From assembly GCA_039619475.1 (NCBI GenBank), contig CM077115.1, positions 403,158,557 to 403,222,556 on the forward strand: 64,000 nucleotides of DNA, given 5' to 3'. This DNA comes from Icerya purchasi. Taxonomy: Eukaryota > Arthropoda > Insecta > Hemiptera > Monophlebidae. The notes under the pieces are model-generated. The model saw nothing but the letters and a program-made list of their open reading frames with translations, searched no databases and was not told where the DNA came from. The number at the start of each line of letters is the position of its first letter. The first letter of the stretch is position 1. Positions 13,801 through 23,200 of this stretch are shown in pieces. The position numbers and the translations under genes are program-made.

Positions 13801-16800
13801 TATATTTGTTTTGGAATTTTTATCAGGCGTTTTTATTCTTAAAGCTTTCATTTTATAATTCTATATAAAAACCGAAGTTTTGCTTTCATTAGAAACTTTA
13901 AATATTTACTCTTTAAAATACAAAACTCTGAAAGCGTTTTAATGAATAATCTAAAAATAAAATTTGTAATACCGTATACATTATTGCAACCGGCTACATC
14001 GTGCCGGATTTGCCAGTTTATTAATCTAGGTACCAAACATATCTTCCGATAATTAGGTAATACGTTTTACCGTGTATTTCGTAGTATTACATAAAATTCA
14101 TAACTGAGAATTTATATACTTTTTTTATTTTCTCTTTTATAATTAATAAGAATATTAGTCCGAGGAAAAAAAAAAACAGTCTATCAAATAATTTCATATA
14201 AAAAAATTGTACAACGAAAATAAACAAAAGTAATTCGGAAATACCGAAATCAGTAAAATTAAATGTTGTAAGAAACCTGATATGAAAAAAAAACAAACAA
14301 AATCATCACCTTCTGACAAAAATCTTTTATAATAGAGGGGAAAAACTCCATATTCATTTTGAAAAATATATCCTTAAAGACAATAAAAACAAATTTAAAC
14401 ACAATATAAAAAATTTGTAAAGCAAATATTAGTAGGTGACAGGCATCTAAAACACGATTCCATTTTTTTTTTTCCTGCCATCTGAGGATGCGAAATTAAC
14501 AGGAAAAAATTACGGTTTTTACATAACCTCAAAAAAATGTTAATCTGTTAGCAAACTGTAAAAATAAGTACCGTCTTTTTTGCGAGATAATACGTTTCTT
14601 CTAGAAATATTGTTTATAGTAATAATGTACGAGTCAACTAGACGACTATAATTAGATAGTACTGAAAGTTGTGTTTGAAAACGGTCAATGGTTTCATTTT
14701 ATACGTTATGCGCTAATCTTCATGGAAAATATTATTTTAGTTAGTAATTTAAATACTTGATTAAGAAATTAGTGAACACTCTGTTACAATCTGTAAAAGT
14801 GTACGGGGTTTCTTTGAATATTGGAAAATGCTTAGTTTTTACGTATATAAGCGAACGGTTATTAAATCTGAAAACTCTATCTTGATGCGCCGCTGAAAAG
14901 AATACGGTTAATTACGTGTAATAATGTAAGTTGACCAATTAACAGCTTATGGATGAGAAAGAAGAAGATTCAACAAATGATTATTAAACTTCTGTACTTA
15001 CAAATTTACACTTACAAATAACATTGTTTCTATAGTACTATCATCCTCGTCCGTAACGGCTTCAACTTTTGAAGTAACATCACCATTTTGCTTGGAAGCA
15101 ATGTTCCAAATTTCGCCGTTTGAAATAATTTCCGGATTTTGAACAGATTCATCGCTTTCAATATTAGTTTCTCCAGCATCAGATCCGTCAAATGTAAGAC
15201 CAATGGATAAACCGGGTGCTTTCATAAGTAAATCTAAGAAATAGTAAGTATAAAAGATAATTATAGTGAAGGTGAGCGCACATTTTACTGAATCGTGCGC
15301 ACTGGATGATTGAATTGAATTTCACGCTGAATAAATGTAAAAAATAAATAATCATGGGCATCTTCTTCTTCTTCCTTAAACCCCCGAAAGGGCGTAGTGA
15401 TGTTATGAAACAGCCGCGTTCGTCACCATCCTCCATGCTAACCTATCTTGAGCCGTCATCAACGCCTCATGCAGGCTTAAGCCAATTAACGATTTTAGTT
15501 GATCAGTCCAACGCGTTCTGGGTCTTCCTTTTTTCCTTCTATCATTGACTTTTCCAGTTATTACCAGGCGTTGTAATGAATTTGTATCTCGCGCCACATG
15601 TCCAAAAAAAAACCAAAAATCTTTTCCTAATCCTGCTGGATAGACGCATTTGTACATTCAATTTATTGAGGACATATTCGTTGGTTTTTCGGTCTAGCCA
15701 CGATATTACTAATAGTCTTCTATATGCCCAGGTTTCAAACCCGTTAATTCTGCTGATGCATTCAGCGGTAAGGGACTAGGTTTCACAGGCGTAGGTGGCG
15801 ATAGAAAAAACTAGACTATTTAGTAAATTTATCTTTGTATTTAATGACAGTGCTTTATCCTTCCATATCTTTGACAATCTGGTTACAGCACTGCGCGCTA
15901 GTGTTAGTCTGCGCTTTATGTCTGGTCGACAGTTTCCGTTCTTTGTTAATATTGAACCAAGATATATAAAGCTATCCACGACTTCGAATCCACATAATTT
16001 GTTTTTGGCATTACTTCCTTGATCGATTATCATTATTTTAGTTTTAGATCTGTTAATAAGCAATCAGGTTACAGCAAATCCGCTATCAATCTAACTAGGG
16101 ATCGATAAATTTGATTGATTCAATGTGACATCATCACTCAAGCACAAGATCTTATTCACTTAACGAATATTATAAATCAAATTATTCTTTCCTTTTCCGT
16201 TTTTTTATTCTTTTTTTTTTCCTTTAACGAAACAACTGACACGAATTCTAACGCATGTGCTCGATTTTAATGGCAAAATCATTTCGATGTTTAAATCTAT
16301 TGCGTTAAGCAGTCGATATATATATATATTTTTTCCCCCCCAAATTGGTCATTTTAGGACCACGATATTTCAACTGCTTGAACTTTTGGTTTTCTTTTGT
16401 ATCCAATATTGCCGCATTCGCTATCGATGTTGCTCTTTCCTTTCTTCGGTCCACTGTTTTCCCCTTCCTGATTTCAATTTATCCTTAAAGCTGACATATT
16501 CTGTTAATTTCTTTCTCAATGGGTGGCGGGTTTCAATGTCACTTGATTCTATACCAATTTAGTTTAAATCGCTTTCCACCTCCTCGAACAAACTCCATTT
16601 ATTCTATAAACTTTGAATGTACATAAATATTTGGTTAATTAGCCTTGCAGGTTCCGAGCGCTTTATGTGTCCATAGAACATAACTCGCCTTTTTCTCATC
16701 ACGTCGACCATCTGCTCCGAGTATTTGTATACTTCTTCGTTGGGTCTTTGTCTATATTCCCCGTTTCCAGCTGTTGGGCCTAGAATTCTTCGTAACACTT

Positions 16801-19800
16801 TGCTTTCTTTTTTATGTAGTTTTTCGATTATACCCTTCGTATTTAACATCAGGGTTTCTGCCGCATAGAGTACCTCAGGCTGAACAACCGTACGGTAATG
16901 CCGTAATTTCGCATTCCGTGAAATACACTTTTTATTATAAACATTTCTTTTCAATTGAAATGTCGTTTCTAATTTACTTATTCTAGACTGCAGTACTGTT
17001 TTTTCTAGCACATTCGGCTCAATCCATTCTCCCAGATATTTGAACTTATTTACTCTGTTATATTTTTGGATCTCTGTTAATAGAAAGTTAGGTTCTGATG
17101 GTATATTAGTGATAAATTTCGTTTTATCAGCAGATATTTGAAGACCTGCTTTTGCCGCTTCTTTCTCCAGTAGCTGAATCTGCTTTACTGCATCTTCGAT
17201 CGAGTTTGTAAGAATCACTATGTCATCTGTAAATGTTAGGCAATCAATTGTTAGATTGTTCTTCTTGTACCCTAGCCCGATTCCACTATCTACTTTTTCC
17301 TTCTCCAGACTTAAACGCCATTTTCGAATTTTTTCTAATACGCAGTTGAATAATAGCGGCGATAGCCCATCTACCTGTCTAACTCCAGTTCGGACTTCAA
17401 AAGGGTCTGATGTTTCTCCTCTAAATTTTACCTTCAATAAGGTGTTAGTCAGGGTTTGACGAATAATCATTCTGGTCTTGTTATCCACACCTAATTCCTT
17501 TAGAATTGACAGTAGGGTCTTCCGATCTATCGAGTCGTATGCCTTTTGGAAATCTACGAAGGTCGCTATAAACTTTTTCTGTCTTAATTTTACATAGGAT
17601 AAAATGAGCTTTAAATTCATTATCTGTTCAACACAGCAATGGCCTTTTCTGAATCCCGCCCGATATTCTCCTAATTGTGATTCCAGTTGTTTCTGTATGG
17701 CTTTCGATAATGTCTTACACGTTACAGGTAGAATGGAGATACCTCTATAGTTGTTCACTTCTGTCTTGTCACCTTTCTTATGTATGGCTTGAATTAGGGC
17801 TGTCTTCCAATTGTTTGGTAGTCTTAAGGTTTCCCAAATTGTACCCATCAATTCGGTTAATTTATTTACCGTCTTATTATTTACGTGTTTCCACAGTTCC
17901 GCAACAATTAAGTCTTCTCCAGTGGCTTTATTATTCTTAAGTGACCGGATGATTTCTGATTTCTTAGCGACCTTCGTAGATTTCCAAAAGGTATACGACT
18001 CGGTAGATCGGAAGACCCTACTGTCAATTCTAAAGGAATTAGGTCTGGATAACAAGACCAGAATAATTATTCGTCAAACCCTGACTAACACCGTGTTGAA
18101 GGTAAAATTTAGAGGAGAAACATCAGACCCTTTTGAAGTCTGAACAGGAGTTAGACAGGTAGATGAGCTATCGCCACTATTATTCAATTGCGTATTAGAA
18201 AGCAAACGCCTCTTGTTTTTGGTCTAAAGCTTCTTCGCATTCTTTATTCCACCATGCGTGTCTTTTCGTTTTTTTCATCGGGATTGTTTCTTCCGCTGCC
18301 TTTACTAATGCTCCTTGCAATTCATCCCAATTATTCGAGTTAGCCGCTTCTACTTTTGTCGCAAATTCCTTGTTATCTTCCAGCTTTTCTGTGTCAAATT
18401 TCGTACATTTTTTGAGTGGATTTCGCTTCGTATTCCTTGGTATCAGTTTAACTTTTATCTTCGATAGATAGTGGTCTGAGTCCATTTTAGCGCTCCTTAG
18501 AACTTTAACATTTTTTATTTCCGACTGTACCTTCCATGCGATGACTACATGGTCAATTTGGAACTCTACCAACTTAGAATTTGGCGATGTCCAGGTTTTC
18601 TGTTTTTTAGGTAAGTGTTTGAAGGCTGTTGATTCAATTATTAGTTGGAATGCTCTACATAATTCAATTAGCCTTTCGTCATTGCAGTTAGTCCTTGCAG
18701 GTTCGGGATATTTCCCCACTATTTCCTGGTACTTTCTATCTCTACCCACTTGTGCATTAAAGTCGCCTACATATGTGATATATACAGCACTCTGATTTGT
18801 TCGATACGCACGATTTAATGCAGCGTGTACTTACCGTAAGAAATAGGTATGATATATAAATTAACATTTACCATATCATTTTTTCGAAACAAATCGTAAT
18901 ACATACCATTTTCAAAATCGATGTAGAAATTCTGATCCGATAATTCGTCAAAATTTGGAGGATCTATACCTCCCGGCCAAAATGGATAATTCGATATACT
19001 GCCACGAATGTCATCCGTAATTTTAGAAGGAGGACGAGTGAATGAATATGAATTTCGTGCTGTACAACCTATATTATCTACCGGTATTTCAGAGAAATCA
19101 ATTAGCCGGCCTGTAGTTGGGTCTCTGTTAACCTGCAATACGTAAAAAATACACACACAAATACACAAAACTGGTAGAAAAAAAACATAAAAATCAACTG
19201 ATCGTATGGACAAAATCTGATATAAATATACATTTTTCTATTAAATTAAGCGATGCATTAATTTAATTTAAATTTAAAACTGTTATATGGAATGAACTAG
19301 ATTTAATGTTTTTTTGTTTTTTTTTTTCTGTAGTTCATTTAAATTATTAGTAAAATTTATTAGAACGAATTTTTTTTTACCAACCTTCAATGTCGTCACC
19401 GCCGGTCCAAAATCTAAGTACGATGATTCAAATTCTTCAGTTTTCGGCCAGTACATAAAATCGTGTTTATTTTGTAAGGGTAATTTTTCTGGAGATTTCA
19501 AATAATCATTTTCTAACTGCTCTGTGAAAACGGTTAATATAGGCGGTGGACCAAATGGAAGCTAAACGAGAAATTTAAAATATTATTAATAAGTTATTAC
19601 CGGAGTATTTGTATTCACACCTGTTTGCTGGAAATAACTTTTTTTTAAAAATAATAAATTTCCTAAATAGAAAAACAAAAAACGGCAGATGGTAACTAAA
19701 AGTATACTTATCAAAACGTTTTCAGGAAAAGCCATCTTCGGTTGGAAAAGAAAAACATAAACATAGAACTGAACATGAGTCGCGAACAAAATTATAACAA

Positions 19801-20202
19801 TTTTAAAACACGGATTTAGAATAAAAATGTGTGCCTTGAACGAAAATTAAAATCATATTCCCGATTTTACTTTTTGGTCGAGGTACATACTTGTTTTTCT
19901 TTTCCAGCTGAAGATGGGATTTGTTTGAAAACGTTTCGATGAGTATACTTTTAATTATCACTTACTGTTTACTTTACTGTTTAGAAAATATGTTATTTTT
20001 CCAAAAAAAAAAAAAAAATCTATTATTACCGTTTTACCGTTTACAATCTAAATTAATCCCTAACAAAATAGAATAACACTAGTTACAATTACAAATTTCC
20101 CCGTCTTATCTCTTTAAAAACATAGTTGACAGACTACAGGATAAAAATTAACAAAGCAAAAACAGACATATCACTTTTATCGAAAACGTATCTCACCTCC
20201 AT
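1463..20202 (-). CDS. SKIC2: SKI2 RNA helicase, N-terminal 604 codons (gene continues left)
   Basis: Superkiller helicase SKI2 (SKIC2/SKIV2L; Drosophila twister) is the ATP-driven 3'-5' RNA helicase of the cytoplasmic SKI complex. With the SKI3 and SKI8 partners it feeds mRNA to the exosome. Joined exons (minus strand): 20202-20197, 19561-19385, 19132-18907, 15233-15016, 13860-13678, 9753-9641, 6815-6584, 5074-4824 and 1868-1463. All introns are GT-AG and every phase matches, giving 604 open codons. Visible motifs: YPFWPGG (SKI2 N-terminal signature), FQKQ (Q-like motif), Walker A AHTSAGKT (about 285-292), [11 protein letters not shown] (Ia), [13 protein letters not shown] (376-379), LSATVPN (III, about 406-412), and FILSRKRC opening RecA domain 2. 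The rest of RecA2, the insertion/arch region and the C-terminal DSHCT domain are outside the window. Assignment is near certain; exon 1 is the weak point. Confidence 0.93.
2299..2520 (-). mobile_element. tRNA-derived SINE, family A, copy 1
   Basis: This copy shares long blocks with 5833-6103, including the GGGCGTCG and GTGAAGTTAAG segments, the CACAGTGTACTA segment and the TCGCCTTTACTTTC-like segment. Read on the minus strand it has a B-box-like GGTTCGAGACTT near its head, as in RNA polymerase III promoters of tRNA-SINEs. The head is shorter than in copy 2. It lies in SKI2 intron 8, in the same orientation as the gene. Confidence 0.75.
3694..3745. repeat. Short 11-bp perfect inverted repeat
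   Basis: ACGGTATTAAC (3694-3704) is the exact reverse complement of GTTAATACCGT (3735-3745), enclosing 30 bases. It could be a tiny hairpin or chance. No function is claimed. Confidence 0.5.
4824..5074 (-). CDS. SKIC2: SKI2 coding exon 8 (motif III)
   Basis: Acceptor CCTAATAG precedes 5074. The donor is GG|GTATGC after 4824. It opens in phase 0 with [14 protein letters not shown] and carries helicase motif III as LSATVPN, then FADWVG, the [12 protein letters not shown] segment and the start of the variable insert, ending LMQG. All of these blocks are diagnostic for SKI2/MTR4 helicases, and the RPVPL-HYLFTG form fits SKI2. Confidence 0.96.
5075..6583 (-). other. SKIC2: SKI2 intron 7
   Basis: Intron of 1509 bases. 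Apart from a family A SINE (5833-6103) it contains only AT-rich sequence and homopolymer runs. Small open frames on the plus strand here have no protein-like composition. Confidence 0.8.
5833..6103 (-). mobile_element. tRNA-derived SINE, family A, copy 2 (fullest)
   Basis: On the minus strand the head reads like a tRNA gene: GTGGTTAAGGTGCTTAGC (A-box region) followed about 25 bases on by GGGTTTGAGACTT (B-box region). The body matches the copy at 2299-2520. It includes a run of G on the plus strand near 5930. Same orientation as SKI2. Confidence 0.8.
6584..6815 (-). CDS. SKIC2: SKI2 coding exon 7 (motifs Ia to II, DEVH)
   Basis: Acceptor AAAACAG precedes 6815. The donor GAA|GTGAGT follows 6584. 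Its first base completes a lysine codon begun in exon 6. It encodes [18 protein letters not shown] (motif Ia), [14 protein letters not shown] (Ib region), TTEILRSML, and the Walker B box [13 protein letters not shown] is the SKI2-like form of the DEAD box and supplies the catalytic Asp-Glu. Confidence 0.97.
6816..9640 (-). other. SKIC2: SKI2 intron 6
   Basis: Intron of 2825 bases. It contains a Helitron relic on the opposite strand (7965-9428). Just left of it, at about 7100-7620, is a purine/pyrimidine-skewed segment open on both strands that looks like further mobile-element debris but could not be classified. Confidence 0.8.
7965..9428 (+). pseudogene. Helitron Pif1-like helicase relic with 3' terminus
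   Basis: The plus strand translates, with stops and frameshifts, into the C-terminal helicase of a Helitron rolling-circle transposon. In order: [13 protein letters not shown]; Walker A as GTGKT in [11 protein letters not shown] (8068-8090 region); SSGIAA; WDEC (Walker B); [13 protein letters not shown]; then [46 protein letters not shown] and QLYVSRSRV. The normal Helitron motif is GGTGKT, so the S here is a change. Stops occur after TLD and elsewhere. It ends near 9425-9428 in CTAG followed by T, the standard Helitron 3' end. The Rep domain is absent, so the copy is truncated and dead. Confidence 0.88.
9641..9753 (-). CDS. SKIC2: SKI2 coding exon 6 (Walker A)
   Basis: Acceptor TTTTAATAG precedes 9753. 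The donor is ACAAA|GTTTGT after 9641. It encodes [20 protein letters not shown] then [17 protein letters not shown]. The motif AHTSAGKT is the ATP-binding P-loop (motif I) of SKI2. The exon ends in phase 2 (AA), completed by A of exon 7. Confidence 0.96.
9754..13677 (-). other. SKIC2: SKI2 intron 5
   Basis: The longest SKI2 intron in the window (3924 bases). It is very AT-rich with several A/T runs. I recognise no gene or classifiable mobile element in it. A small plus-strand open frame near 12757-13011 has no recognisable content. Confidence 0.75.
13678..13860 (-). CDS. SKIC2: SKI2 coding exon 5 (Q-like motif)
   Basis: Acceptor TTTTTATATAG precedes 13860. The donor CAG|GTAATG follows 13678. 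Exactly 61 codons, phase 0 at both ends. A basic N-terminal stretch leads to [31 protein letters not shown]. The YPFELD-FQKQ block is the conserved entry to the helicase core just before motif I. Confidence 0.94.
13861..15015 (-). other. SKIC2: SKI2 intron 4
   Basis: Intron of 1155 bases. No mobile element or gene is recognisable. A second potential donor lies at 15001-15000, 14 bases into the intron. Confidence 0.75.
15016..15233 (-). CDS. SKIC2: SKI2 coding exon 4 (acidic linker)
   Basis: Acceptor TTTCTTAG precedes 15233. The donor TTATTT|GTAAGTG follows 15016. AT at its start completes GAT after exon 3, giving [16 protein letters not shown], as in the SKI2 family (the LL--PPG-K-G-F region). 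The rest is acidic and Ser/Thr-rich (DESVQN, TDEDDST), typical of the poorly conserved linker before the helicase core. Phase 0 at the end matches exon 5. Confidence 0.88.
15356..16066 (-). pseudogene. 5'-truncated LINE, reverse transcriptase C-terminus and 3' tail
   Basis: The minus strand encodes the C-terminal third of a non-LTR retrotransposon ORF2: [11 protein letters not shown], the [12 protein letters not shown] block, [38 protein letters not shown], then a stop where tryptophan is expected. Next comes [17 protein letters not shown], a frameshift near a poly-A run at 15610, [18 protein letters not shown], and the [16 protein letters not shown] end as [11 protein letters not shown]. It finishes with a GTTTAAGG segment and a GAA-repeat tail (15362-15377), a LINE-like 3' end. 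Catalytic palm motifs are absent by truncation. Dead copy, different family from the neighbouring LINE. Confidence 0.85.
16330..18800 (-). pseudogene. LINE ORF2 relic: endonuclease plus reverse transcriptase, internally rearranged
   Basis: Minus strand. From the 5' side: a partial apurinic-like endonuclease ([12 protein letters not shown] near 18760, [35 protein letters not shown]), then an inverted foreign block (17967-18200), then a reverse transcriptase. The latter runs from [18 protein letters not shown] through [38 protein letters not shown], the [12 protein letters not shown] block, LTFTDDIV and the YGHIKRSE end. A further tail without a long frame contains [19 protein letters not shown]. 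The RT frame is open over 16604-17960. The usual F/YADD is FTDD (17222-17233) here. The 5' endonuclease half and the link between domains are missing, so it is defective. Confidence 0.88.
17967..18200 (+). repeat. Inverted second copy of the reverse-transcriptase palm, inside the LINE
   Basis: The plus strand here reads [44 protein letters not shown] and TSDPFEV, then a stop. It is nearly identical to the minus-strand sequence at about 17331-17570, so it is an inverted duplication of about 232 bases. Differences such as GTATAC versus GCATAC, and TGA in place of CGA after the EV codons, show that the copies are not an assembly mirror of one another. It sits exactly between the endonuclease and RT parts. 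Confidence 0.88.
18907..19132 (-). CDS. SKIC2: SKI2 coding exon 3 (YPFWPGG signature)
   Basis: Acceptor ATTGCAG precedes 19132. The donor AATG|GTATGT follows 18907. It encodes [39 protein letters not shown] and [14 protein letters not shown] and YPFWPGG are highly conserved N-terminal blocks of SKI2 and not of MTR4, so they fix the identity of the gene. The end is phase 1, completed by AT of exon 4. Confidence 0.96.
19385..19561 (-). CDS. SKIC2: SKI2 coding exon 2
   Basis: Acceptor CTCGTTTAG precedes 19561. The donor is AAG|GTTGGT after 19385. It has 59 codons, phase 0 at both ends: [47 protein letters not shown]. This is the weakly conserved N-terminal region that precedes the RDPTTG block in SKI2. 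A donor four bases further in (GTAAAA) would break the frame and was not chosen. Confidence 0.85.
19680..19970. repeat. Imperfect inverted repeat in SKI2 intron 1
   Basis: About 85 bases at 19680-19765, reverse-complemented, match 19885-19970. Shared pieces include TTTTTCTTTTCCA, GAAGATGG, TGAAAACGTTT and AGTATACTTTTA. The spacer is about 120 bases. It resembles a foldback element or two inverted copies of a short interspersed repeat. Confidence 0.7.
20197..20202 (-). CDS. SKIC2: Candidate SKI2 coding exon 1 (ATG GAG)
   Basis: A first coding exon is needed upstream of exon 2, which opens in phase 0 without a methionine. On the minus strand, 20202-20197 reads ATG GAG followed by the good donor GTGAGA. 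An in-frame TAA immediately precedes the ATG. Joining gives ME-LPFGPPP with phase 0 kept. Only two codons support it, so another upstream start is possible. Confidence 0.4.
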
Positions 20203-23200
20203 TTATTTAAGTTGAAACCCCATCCCTCGGGTACGTAATGTAAATTATTTCAGTATGCGTTTAGATAAATTAAAATTAGTGAAATTAGTAGGCGATACTG
20301 TTGAGTACTCGATGCGCAGGTTATCATTAAATAGCAAAGTTTTAACACAAAATAGCTCAATAAAACTGATATGGACCTATTGTGTCGAACTCAGTGTACC
20401 ATAGTTTGTATTAAATACATCAATAAAAAGAGATCTTTATATTCGTAATTGAAGTGGTAAAATCGAAGTACCAAACATTTTTCAATGAATTAAAAACAAA
20501 CAAAAATGTGCTTATTACTAGTCTTGCCAGACATAGTATACCTGATATTAACTCGCCGTATAAAACGATTATGGTTGCGTTACAGTCTGAATAATCAGTA
20601 GACCTATTATCATATTCAATACAACAAATAAATTCCAGCCTTCCGGCTGATAATTCGTATTATTTCTGTTTTGTGCTATTATCAATATCAATTTTACTGA
20701 TTACGCATATCTCTGCGAGGAAAAAGAGGCCAATTTTTACGATACCTTTTTTCTATCGCCATCTTTATTAAATTTGATTCAATAACCTTATTAATTTAAT
20801 AATTTACTTTTTAGTATTAATTTTTTTATTACTATTTTTTTGGAAGTGTAAGTCCTCGGCCAATGGCTTTTATTTAGAAACAAAAATATTAGATTTTAAT
20901 TCAGTCAGATACACATAATATGAAGAAACTCATAGGAAAAGTAAAGGACAGAATAGTAGACAATTTAAGATTTAACAAAAACGAAAATACAGAATAGAAC
21001 ATTTAATAGAAGGGGGTGAGGAACTTCGGTATATGGGATAGGTACTGAAAAAATACATAGCTGAAATCACAAAAGGTTTCATCACTTGAGGAAAATTTGG
21101 GAAAAGTGTTAAGCAAAAATGAAAACGGGAGAACGACACAAACAATGATTCAACTGAAAGCGAATAATGGAGGCGACAGGCGTGCTGTAGAGAGGGAGGT
21201 TTCCAGCATAGCAAGGAAACGGTTAACTTCTTCATTCGCGGCTACAATATCACAGAGAAAAGAATATTATGCAATCTACAAAGAATAAAGAAGAGGGGTT
21301 CACAGAAATAAATGCAACAAAAACAGTATAGATATTAAAAAAAAGTAGGACTTAAATGGAAATCTTGAAAAGACCGAGAAATACATTCCTTGTACCACGG
21401 AGCAGTGTAGAGGTAAAATGGATAGTACGATTCAGCGTAAAATTGATAATAATGGAAACGAATTGCATAGAAATGTTATCATCCTATTTCTAAGAGCCGG
21501 AAGATGCACATTGCCGAAAACACTGGAAACATCAATAAATGTGGTCAAAATGAACTGTTTATTGATGAAAGATTTATATGAAATAGAAGCAAGAAGAAAT
21601 GGCAATCCAAGCTAAAGAATTATTCACTTTATTACGCTCAATGCCTACACATCTGGAACTCCCAAAAAAGCACATGAACAAAATGGAAGGAAAAAGAATT
21701 AGATTGAAAGAACGTATAAGAATGAAAAAGACACAATAATAAGAGAAGAACAGATGGCTTGAAGAGCATTCACAGAATTAAAAGTAACCAAATAACTGTC
21801 AAAAGGGGACAAACGAGTAAAATCGTAATCTCGCCTATAAAACTTTTCGAATGACATAAAAAATCGAGACTGATTTTGAATGATTTCATAGTTTAATTTC
21901 GGTTAAAATTTTTTATTTTTTTAAATCTATTTATTATAATGAGAAATTACTTCTAAAAATTCTTTCTTATTGGAACAACGCATCAAATGAACACACTATA
22001 GCATTTCGGCTTTCTACAACGGGAAGTCGCGATTATCGCAATTATTTTTTAAACTATCTACGATAAATAAAAACCATTAAACTATAAAAGGTTAATTATT
22101 TATTTTATAAAAAAAAATTGCGACCAATTTCGAACATGTTTTTGTGACGCGCTAATTAAAAAACAAAAAAAACTTTAAAACCTATTGACTATAAACTGAA
22201 ACCGCTGAATAGCTCGACTTTGATTGAATGTCGGATTATATGTTCATCTACTAGGACAATAGAAAAATGGAAAATGAGAAGAAAATAACAAAAAAAAAAA
22301 AAAAAAATATTAGAAATGGTATGTTGAAAATAATTATAAAGAGAAGCAAGAGACAAATAGCGTTAGGAAGCAAAGAATTGCAAAAAAAACAAAAAAAAAA
22401 AACAAGGAGCAATTTGAAGAAAACTGAAGTGTTTGAAAAAAAAATGAAGGGGAGTTACTAAAATAGGAACATGAAGATCGCCGTAAGAACTATTAGGATC
22501 TTCCACTTAAAATCAATGCTGGGAGAAGAAAAAGTCGAATGGGGGAACTACTAAATAAACTCTTTAAACTATTGATGTTTGGGACTGAACAAGCCTCATA
22601 GGGGCGGATGGACATTCCTGTTACTATTTTTATGATTACGGGGAACACATGTGGAAAAAGTAGAATGGAAATGTTAGCAATGTTAAACCGGTCAGAAGTT
22701 GAAAGAAATGTCGTGAGAATGAAAAAAAGTGTTGTCCCCAACGAAGACTCTAAATTCGTCCAGTTCATTTAAAACCTATTCGTTCCCACCATTTCGTTAT
22801 TTATCAAGTTTTCCGATACCGTAAACTTTCTTTCCTCTCCTCGCCTTACTATTTTAACTGGCAGCTCCAAATTGTAAATGAAATTAGTTCTAATTTTTTC
22901 TATTCTGATCTAAATCATGACTCCTTCAAATTAACCTTCTTGCGTTTTATTTGCTACGCTAAATGTAATGCTATCTTACGAATTATTTTGTTTCCTACTC
23001 TTTGGTTTTCCAACAAGTTTTGCGGGTTATTTCATCTCTTCTTTCCTTTCCTTCTTTCGATTATATAATACTTCTCATACGTTTTCCCATCTACGATCTT
23101 TTCCCCTTTCAAGCAATATCTCCGATTATTCAGAAATAAGAAATAACGATTCAGTAAATTGATTCGCTTTGTTACTCTACTCTCATAATTTGTTTTATTT

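Larger units (their letters stand above)
15234..18906 (-). other. SKIC2: SKI2 intron 3, filled by two LINEs
   Basis: Intron of 3673 bases. Nearly all of it is retrotransposon: a 5'-truncated LINE (15356-16066) and a second, rearranged LINE (about 16330-18800). Both are on the minus strand, the same sense as SKI2. About 260 bases between them (16067-16330) are AT-rich and unassigned. Confidence 0.85.

Noticed and set aside
17811..18143. Apparent plus-strand reverse-transcriptase gene
   Set aside because: It is the inverted duplicate inside the minus-strand LINE, only about 77 codons and ending in a stop.
19586..19789. Minus-strand frame with [13 protein letters not shown], directly upstream of SKI2 exon 2
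   Set aside because: It lies in an inverted repeat, stops before exon 2 and has no SKI2 similarity.
22493..22768. Minus-strand 91-codon frame
   Set aside because: Probably the antisense shadow of the purine-rich plus-strand segment. Its hydrophobic look follows from that composition.
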